From NCBI GenBank assembly GCA_910578305.1, contig CAJTQH010000066.1:1-11814 (forward strand): a stretch of DNA of 11,814 bases. The letters run 5' to 3'. Source of the stretch: an uncultured Muribaculaceae bacterium. GTDB taxonomy: Bacteria; Bacteroidota; Bacteroidia; Bacteroidales; Muribaculaceae. Both the position numbers and the translations under genes were made by a program. The stretch's first letter is position 1; the number at the start of each line of letters is the position of its first letter. The notes beneath the pieces are model-generated. The model was not told the origin of the DNA. It saw nothing but the letters and a program-made list of their open reading frames with translations, and searched no databases. Below, piece after piece: positions 7,000 to 11,814 of this stretch.

Positions 7000-8174
7000 A
7001 TCAACACAAAATAATGATAGTTTTCGGCACTCGCCCGGAAGCCATCAAAATGGCGCCGCTCGTCAGAGCTCTGAAAGACGACAGCCGCTTCAAAACAATT
7101 GTCACCGTCTCAGGCCAGCACCGTGAAATGCTCGACCAGGTTCTCGACATATTCAAAATTCAGCCCGACTTTGACCTTGACATTATGAAAGCCGGACAAG
7201 ACCTATACGATGTGACCTCAAGAGTCCTCACCGGAATGCGCTCTGTCATAAAAGTCACGAATCCCGACATGATTCTCGTCCATGGCGACACCACCACCTC
7301 AATGGCGGCTGCACTGGCAGCATATTACGCACAGATTCCCGTTGGACACGTAGAAGCCGGACTGCGTACCAACAATATTTATTCGCCATGGCCCGAGGAG
7401 ATCAATCGTCAGCTCACCGGACGCATAGCCACAATGCACTTCGCCCCTACCTCTCTGAGCCGCGACAACCTCATTGCCGAGCACATCAGTCCTCACTCGA
7501 TATTCGTTACCGGCAACACTGTCATCGACGCCCTGCATCTTGTACGAGACTCCATTCACAGCGACACCGCTCTATGTGATGCCACCGACAAAAAACTGAT
7601 GGATGCCGGTTACGACATCAGTCGATTAGCCGACAAAAATAAAAAAATGGTTCTCATCACAGGGCATCGACGTGAAAACTTCGGCGACGGATTCCTCAAC
7701 ATCTGCAAAGCCATTAAAGACCTGTCCATCAAGTATCCCGACACCGACTTCGTCTATCCGATGCATCTCAACCCAAATGTCCGCAAACCCATTCACGAGA
7801 TTTTCGGCAACGATCTGAACGATGCCGCTGAAAACGTATTCTTCATCGAGCCTCTCGACTACACAGCATTCATCCGCATGCTCGATCTATCCTATTTCGT
7901 CTTGACCGACAGCGGCGGAATTCAGGAAGAAGCACCCGGACTCGGAAAGCCCGTACTGGTCATGAGAGACACTACCGAACGTCCCGAAGCCGTCACCGCC
8001 GGCACAGTACGTCTCGTATCCACCGATTACGACCTTATCGTAGACAATTGCAGCGATCTGATATCTTCCGAATCAGCCTATGCTAAAATGGCCATGGCCA
8101 AAAATCCCTACGGCGACGGACAGGCTTCCAGTCGAATCATCAGACACATTTATGAATACCTAAACAAAAACTGA
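6996..8174 (+). CDS. wecB: UDP-N-acetylglucosamine 2-epimerase (non-hydrolysing)
   Basis: This 392-residue cytoplasmic enzyme interconverts UDP-GlcNAc and UDP-ManNAc, supplying ManNAc (or, after oxidation, ManNAcA) for surface polysaccharide. It carries the expected motifs of the WecB/MnaA family: VFGTRPEAIKMAPL (9-22) with R13 and K18, VSGQHREML (38-46), LVHGDTTTS (94-102) with D98, GHVEAGLRT (117-125) with E120, PWPEEINRQL (131-140), ITGHRRENFG (221-230) with H224, and TDSGGIQEEAP (304-314) for UDP binding. Family members are about 370-390 residues, so the length is normal. The start at 6996 overlaps the flippase stop as ATGA; a longer in-frame extension to 6609 covers only flippase coding DNA and is rejected. 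No UDP-ManNAc dehydrogenase is visible in the window. It could serve a pathway elsewhere too, but the coupling to neighbours argues for a cluster-specific role. Confidence 0.96.
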   Translation: MNQHKIMIVFGTRPEAIKMAPLVRALKDDSRFKTIVTVSGQHREMLDQVLDIFKIQPDFDLDIMKAGQDLYDVTSRVLTGMRSVIKVTNPDMILVHGDTTTSMAAALAAYYAQIPVGHVEAGLRTNNIYSPWPEEINRQLTGRIATMHFAPTSLSRDNLIAEHISPHSIFVTGNTVIDALHLVRDSIHSDTALCDATDKKLMDAGYDISRLADKNKKMVLITGHRRENFGDGFLNICKAIKDLSIKYPDTDFVYPMHLNPNVRKPIHEIFGNDLNDAAENVFFIEPLDYTAFIRMLDLSYFVLTDSGGIQEEAPGLGKPVLVMRDTTERPEAVTAGTVRLVSTDYDLIVDNCSDLISSESAYAKMAMAKNPYGDGQASSRIIRHIYEYLNKN

Positions 8175-9181
8175 TGTTTTATTTCTATCTACCATTCGGA
8201 CTCTCCGGAGTAACACAATATTATGTCGGAATAATCGCCGATGCCATCAGGCTTCTGGGATATGAGATAAACACCGTCGACAATCTAAAAAGCATCCCGG
8301 AGAAAGCCAACGTACTGACAATACGCGACAAAGACACCACATATGTCATAGGCCGCCGCAATCCGCAATATGTCATCACATGGTTTCAGGGTGTGGCTCC
8401 GGAAGAGATGGATCTACTCTATAAAGGCCGGTGGGATCGCATACCACGCGTACTTATCCACCGTATATTTGAACGATATGCCTTGAAGCACAGCAGCCTC
8501 AGTTTGTTTGTCTCCAATGCCATGAAAGAACATTATGCCGACCGGTATCATTACTCCGGATCCAATCACATCATAATGCCTTGCTTTGGAAACGACCTGG
8601 ACTTGACTTCATTCACCGACCTACGCTATCGAGAGCCAAAATTCTTATACTCAGGCTCGATCACAAAGTGGCAATGCGTGGAAGATATGCTTGTTCTCTT
8701 CAAGCGCATCAAATCCGAGATCCCGCAAGCCACATTAAGCATCCTAACCCCCGATCGCGATATTGCCTATAAAATGCTGGAACAGCACGGCGTGACAGCC
8801 TCGGTCGACTTCATATCACCCGACCGACTTCAGGATTATATCCGCCAGTTTAAATACGGATTTATCGTGAGAGATGACATTGCCATCAACCAGGTAGCCA
8901 CACCCACAAAGATGAGCAACTACATGGGAGCCGGAATCATACCCGTATATTCGGATGTCGTCAAGGACTACAAAGAACACATCACATCAAAAACCCCATA
9001 CATCATTGCATTCAACGATTTCGATGAATGCATCTCTAAAATCAAAGAGATGGAAAAGCGGCAGATATCAGCAGAACTGATTGCCGGAAGTTATTCCGAA
9101 ATATTCCGCGACTACTGGAACCGTGAATCATACACAAAACTCATAAGCCAGAAAATCAAAGAGACAATCCGGCAGTCATGA
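8174..9181 (+). CDS. GT-B glycosyltransferase (GT4-like)
   Basis: This 335-residue protein is probably a glycosyltransferase acting on the lipid-linked repeat unit. The N-terminus has LPFGLSGVTQYYVGIIADAI (6-25), a glycine-containing loop followed by a helix as in GT-B enzymes. SLFVSNAMKEHY (110-121) is the end of the N-terminal domain. FLYSGSITKWQCVEDML (157-173) starts the C-terminal domain, with a Trp-rich segment where many GT4 enzymes have 'G....KG...l'. FIVRDDIAINQVATPTKMSNYMGAGIIPVY (230-259, read in parts) corresponds to the 'R.....sPtK..EYla.G.Pvi' donor-binding stretch, but N249 stands where the glutamate usually is. The start overlaps the epimerase stop by one base (TGATG), implying translational coupling. 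No membrane segment or signal peptide is seen. The enzyme's donor, acceptor and linkage are unknown, and the family assignment is by pattern only. Confidence 0.78.
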   Translation: MFYFYLPFGLSGVTQYYVGIIADAIRLLGYEINTVDNLKSIPEKANVLTIRDKDTTYVIGRRNPQYVITWFQGVAPEEMDLLYKGRWDRIPRVLIHRIFERYALKHSSLSLFVSNAMKEHYADRYHYSGSNHIIMPCFGNDLDLTSFTDLRYREPKFLYSGSITKWQCVEDMLVLFKRIKSEIPQATLSILTPDRDIAYKMLEQHGVTASVDFISPDRLQDYIRQFKYGFIVRDDIAINQVATPTKMSNYMGAGIIPVYSDVVKDYKEHITSKTPYIIAFNDFDECISKIKEMEKRQISAELIAGSYSEIFRDYWNRESYTKLISQKIKETIRQS

Positions 9182-9250
9182 CCTGGCTTGAGTAATACAA
9201 TAATTTTATGTAATGAACGTTAACATTTCAAGACATATCATTATCACATC
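9182..9250 (+). other. Spacer upstream of the Wza-like gene, possible internal promoter
   Basis: This A/T-rich 69-nt gap is the only sizeable break in an otherwise tightly packed run of genes. TAATTTTA (9201-9208) matches the -7 consensus TAnnTTTG except for the final base, but no TTTG lies 19-21 nt upstream. No hairpin terminator is apparent, so read-through from the upstream genes is expected as well. Confidence 0.35.
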
Positions 9251-10060
9251 ATGAAAATACATACACTCGCACATATTTTAATCGTAGCGGCAATCCTCCT
9301 GGCATCGTCTTGTCGCACAAAGCACGACCTTGCCTACTTTGACGACCTCAAAGACTCTCAGTCGGGTGTTCTGACTACTACCGAACACACAGTCCGGCTC
9401 GAGCCCGAAAGCGAGCTGATTATCAACGTCACATCTTCAGTGCCCGCCGCATCCGCTCAATTCAATCTCCCGTACACCAACCCCGCTCTCTCCGGTACCA
9501 CCGACACATCTACCGCTCCACAGGTAAAAACCTACGAAGTCGACAACAAAGGCAACATCGACTTCCCCGTTCTGGGCTCCATACATGTCGCAGGCATGAC
9601 CACCTACGAACTCAAGGAATATCTTGAGCAACGCATCAGCGAATATGTCAAAGACCCCATCGTAAGCGTACGCCTCCAAGGATATAAGATCACCGTGATA
9701 GGCGAAGTAGGCCAGCCACGCACCATCTACACCTCATCCGACCGATACAGCATACTTAATGCGCTCGGCGACTGCGGCGACCTCACCGACTATGCAAAAC
9801 GCGACAACATACTCGTAATGCGTCGCACATCCGACAATCAGCTCGAATACGGCCGTCTCGACCTGCGCAACTCCGACATAACCAAGTCGCCTTACTTCTG
9901 GCTGAAAAACAACGATGTTGTCATCGTCGATCCAAACAACGTAAAGCAGGACAACTCAAAATACAATCAGAACAACGCATATAAGCTGTCTGTCGTATCG
10001 ACCATCGTAGGCATCTCGGCAAGTATCATTTCTCTCGTCATAGCCCTTACCGTAAAATAG
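9251..10060 (+). CDS. Polysaccharide export outer-membrane lipoprotein, Wza-like
   Basis: This 269-residue lipoprotein is predicted to form the periplasmic/outer-membrane part of a polysaccharide export channel. Residues 1-20 are a lipoprotein signal peptide with a hydrophobic core and LLASSC (16-21), so C21 should be lipidated. A Poly_export domain spans about 47-142, with TYEVDNKGNIDFPVLGSIHV (94-113) typical of its second half and YELKEYLEQRISEYVKDP (119-136) its helix. An SLBB-type domain follows, with ITVIGEVGQPRTIY (147-160) and a possible second half to about 226 (NNDVVIVDP). The C-terminus ends in a hydrophobic helix (about 246-268), consistent with the short Wza homologues of Bacteroidetes. 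It is shorter than E. coli Wza (about 380), lacking additional SLBB repeats. It is followed after 11 nt by a polymerase-like gene and then a Wzz/Wzc-like gene, its usual partners. Confidence 0.93.
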   Translation: MKIHTLAHILIVAAILLASSCRTKHDLAYFDDLKDSQSGVLTTTEHTVRLEPESELIINVTSSVPAASAQFNLPYTNPALSGTTDTSTAPQVKTYEVDNKGNIDFPVLGSIHVAGMTTYELKEYLEQRISEYVKDPIVSVRLQGYKITVIGEVGQPRTIYTSSDRYSILNALGDCGDLTDYAKRDNILVMRRTSDNQLEYGRLDLRNSDITKSPYFWLKNNDVVIVDPNNVKQDNSKYNQNNAYKLSVVSTIVGISASIISLVIALTVK

Positions 10061-10071
10061 GCCTGTACGCC

Positions 10072-11328
10072 ATGCTCCGAATAGACCGCGCATGCATTTA
10101 CATTATCATGCTTGGAATGACAATGCTCATTCCAAGCATTCAATATACTACGAATATCGACGAACTGTGCGTGATGCTGTTTGGAGCCGTGGCCGTACTT
10201 GACTGTTTGTTCAACAACAACTGGAAGCGATACCGACTGCTCTGGATCGTACTACTGATACTGGCATTCTATGCTGTCTACTCTCTTACCGTCGTACACT
10301 TCAATGTCCCGCGCGCAATAGCTCTTGACTTCATCATTGAGCTAAAGCCATTCGTGCCCTTCATAGTGATCTTTGCCATAAGCCCTGACCTGACCGAGTC
10401 CGACAAAAAGATATTCAAAGCGATATGCCTGTTCAACTGCGTCATTCTCAGCATAGCGTTTTTCATGGGCCACAAAGCAGTCGAACTGCTTGTATTTCAT
10501 CTCACCTACGGAGGCACCATCATTTTCGCCAGCACGATGTACTACATCTACTGCTCCATCGACAGCAACGGCCGAATACCACGGCATGACCTCATTACCG
10601 CTTTAGTATTCCTCACCATCGGTCTGCTGTGTCTGAAAGCCAAATACTACGGCATATACATACTCTACCTATACTTCTTCTATCTGTACAAGCCCGGCAT
10701 TTTACGCAACTTCTCACTGAAGCATGCCATAATGCTTACAGTGCTTGTCGCCACCCTGTTGGCTGTTTCGTGGCATAAGATACAGTATTACTTCATTTCA
10801 GGCAACAGCGACACATTCGATCCCAAAGTCATACAATCATTTGCCCGACCTGTACTGTACGTTACCGGCTTGCAGATCATGGGCGAGTTCATACCGTTCG
10901 GTACCGGACTGGCGTCATTTGCCACAGCGGCGTCAAGCCAATATTATGCCGACACATACTACTATTACGGCATTGACAAGGTGCACGGACTGGCACCGAA
11001 CAAGGATTTCGACTTTATATGCGACGCCTTTTATCCATCGCTGGCTCAATTCGGCATCATCGGTCTGATTCTGTTCATATACTTCTGGCGATATACCTAC
11101 ACCTATATCCGCGTTTTGATCAGAAAAGACCCCGACAGATACCGCTACCCGTTCATCATCGGGTCACTCATCATAAGTTTTATTCTTATAGAGAACACTT
11201 CGGCCACAACTTTCACACACTGTGTCGGATTCATAGTCATGACACTCTTTGGATTTGTCTGCGCCAAAGGCAAGCAAATCAAGGAAAAAGACTCCGAAAC
11301 GTCCGTTCAAATAATACAAAAAATATAA
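10072..11328 (+). CDS. Wzy/O-antigen-ligase-like polytopic membrane protein
   Basis: This 418-residue protein has many hydrophobic segments (near 8-24, 31-46, 56-76, 91-104, 116-132, 139-161, 174-188, 193-207, 218-233, 326-340, 358-374 and 381-397). The largest loop, about 235-325, lies in the second half, as in O-antigen polymerases and ligases. This loop holds GEFIPFGTGLASFATAASSQ (271-290) and then DAFYPSLAQFGIIGLILF (318-335), a layout common to the Wzy_C/O-antigen ligase superfamily ('G.G...f........hn.yl..l.e.GiiG...f'). It most likely polymerises repeat units in the periplasm. The gene starts 11 nt after the Wza-like gene and ends 13 nt before the Wzz/Wzc-like gene. A perfect 13-bp inverted repeat covers codons 13-23. 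Assignment as polymerase rather than ligase rests on the surrounding flippase, export and chain-length genes. Confidence 0.8.
   Translation: MLRIDRACIYIIMLGMTMLIPSIQYTTNIDELCVMLFGAVAVLDCLFNNNWKRYRLLWIVLLILAFYAVYSLTVVHFNVPRAIALDFIIELKPFVPFIVIFAISPDLTESDKKIFKAICLFNCVILSIAFFMGHKAVELLVFHLTYGGTIIFASTMYYIYCSIDSNGRIPRHDLITALVFLTIGLLCLKAKYYGIYILYLYFFYLYKPGILRNFSLKHAIMLTVLVATLLAVSWHKIQYYFISGNSDTFDPKVIQSFARPVLYVTGLQIMGEFIPFGTGLASFATAASSQYYADTYYYYGIDKVHGLAPNKDFDFICDAFYPSLAQFGIIGLILFIYFWRYTYTYIRVLIRKDPDRYRYPFIIGSLIISFILIENTSATTFTHCVGFIVMTLFGFVCAKGKQIKEKDSETSVQIIQKI
10108..10139 (+). repeat. Perfect 13-bp inverted repeat in the start of the wzy-like gene
   Basis: ATGCTTGGAATGA (10108-10120) is followed, after a 6-nt loop, by its exact reverse complement TCATTCCAAGCAT (10127-10139). 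In the mRNA it would form a stable hairpin beginning 36 nt after the start codon. No T-tract follows, so it is not an intrinsic terminator. It could influence translation, mRNA decay or transcription pausing. Confidence 0.85.
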
Positions 11329-11341
11329 ATTCGCATACTCA

Positions 11342-11814
11342 ATGGAACAAAAAAGCAACACCATCGACATCCGCCGCCTGTGGCGTGCCATAGTCCAATG
11401 CAAATGGGTTTATCTGGCTTTTATACTCCTGTTCACCGGAGCTGCCGCATGGATCTCGCTCAGATCACTGACTCGATATGAGATTCAGGGCAATATGCTT
11501 ATCGGCGACGAAGAAAGCTCATCGAGCAGCAAAGCAGGGGGCCTGGCACAAATGATGAAGACATTCTCCGTAGGAGGCTTCGGAGCATCGAGCGTCGACA
11601 ACGAAGTGCTTATCATCAAAAGCCACGATGTGATGCTGCGCACTGTGCGTGCCTTAGGCCTCAACCGCACATATTTCGGTAAAGACGCCGATGGCGACAA
11701 AGCCATGCTATATTCCGAACTGCCGGTCAGAGTGGAAGCTCCGGCAGAGTATTTCGACACCTTACATCAGTCTTTTTCCATCAACATCTCACTGATTGGC
11801 GACGGCAAAGCCGA
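11342..11814 (+). CDS. Wzz/Wzc-type polysaccharide chain-length protein, N-terminal part
   Basis: The frame is open from the ATG at 11342 to the window edge (157 full codons), so the gene is 3'-truncated only by the window. The start MEQKSNTIDIRRLWRAIVQC (1-20) followed by a membrane helix WVYLAFILLFTGAAAWISL (about 22-40) is the classic entry to a Wzz domain. Next come a serine-rich stretch (about 57-61), GGLAQMMKTFSVGGFG (64-79) and VDNEVLIIKSHDVMLRTV (82-99). The latter fits the Bacteroidetes 'neieilkS..l...v' pattern of Wzz/GNVR proteins. Such proteins sit in the inner membrane with a large periplasmic coiled-coil part and set chain length together with Wza. Whether a C-terminal tyrosine kinase domain (Wzc/BY-kinase) is present cannot be seen. 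The location right after Wza-like and Wzy-like genes supports the assignment. Confidence 0.88.
   Translation, partial: MEQKSNTIDIRRLWRAIVQCKWVYLAFILLFTGAAAWISLRSLTRYEIQGNMLIGDEESSSSSKAGGLAQMMKTFSVGGFGASSVDNEVLIIKSHDVMLRTVRALGLNRTYFGKDADGDKAMLYSELPVRVEAPAEYFDTLHQSFSINISLIGDGKA

Noticed and set aside
9210..9230. AATG...CATT dyad around AACGTTAA upstream of the Wza-like gene
   Set aside because: The arms are only 4 bp and the central positions do not pair, so it is too weak to call an operator.
11485..11760. Minus-strand reading frame at the right edge
   Set aside because: It lies opposite a recognisable Wzz-type N-terminus and shows no domain of its own.

Overview
The window reads as chromosomal DNA of a Bacteroidales bacterium. 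A Muribaculaceae-like member is plausible, but I cannot assign a family. The evidence is the gene families (TraB/GumN protein, a membrane-anchored GT2, a Wza-like lipoprotein with a relaxed lipobox), the lack of strong Shine-Dalgarno sequences, short A/C-rich spacers, and matches to the Bacteroidetes -7 promoter element TAnnTTTG. Base composition is roughly balanced with many C-ending codons throughout. I see no insertion sequence, phage gene, CRISPR array, tRNA or rRNA.

Layout. Positions 3-104 hold the last codons of a TraB/GumN-family protein. Positions 159-2238 form a compact plus-strand operon: a YtrB-like ABC ATPase, a six-helix permease-like membrane protein and a small YtrA-type GntR regulator, closed by a strong intrinsic terminator. 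A separate flavodoxin-fold NAD(P)H oxidoreductase follows (2341-2904). It converges on a minus-strand, membrane-anchored family 2 glycosyltransferase (2926-4119) whose expected DXD metal-binding motif is replaced by Cys-Gly-Asn.

From 4319 to the end of the window runs the start of a surface polysaccharide locus of the Wzx/Wzy type. It encodes a GT4 glycosyltransferase, a Wzx-type flippase, UDP-GlcNAc 2-epimerase (WecB/MnaA), a second GT-B glycosyltransferase, a Wza-like outer-membrane export lipoprotein, a Wzy/O-antigen-ligase-like polytopic protein and the N-terminal part of a Wzz/Wzc-type chain-length protein that runs off the edge. The first four genes overlap by 1 or 4 nt, which suggests translational coupling. 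In the likely scheme, the epimerase supplies UDP-ManNAc, the transferases build a lipid-linked repeat unit, Wzx flips it, the Wzy-like protein polymerises it, and Wza with Wzz/Wzc controls length and export. No initiating phosphoglycosyl transferase, UDP-ManNAc dehydrogenase, or UpxY/UpxZ-like regulator is visible here, so the locus is probably incomplete in this window.

I do not see a convincing new biological system. The most unusual signals are structural: a perfect 13-bp inverted repeat in the first codons of the wzy-like gene, a terminator-like hairpin inside the flippase gene, the missing DXD in the GT2, and a consensus -7 element within the 3' end of the flippase gene just upstream of the epimerase.
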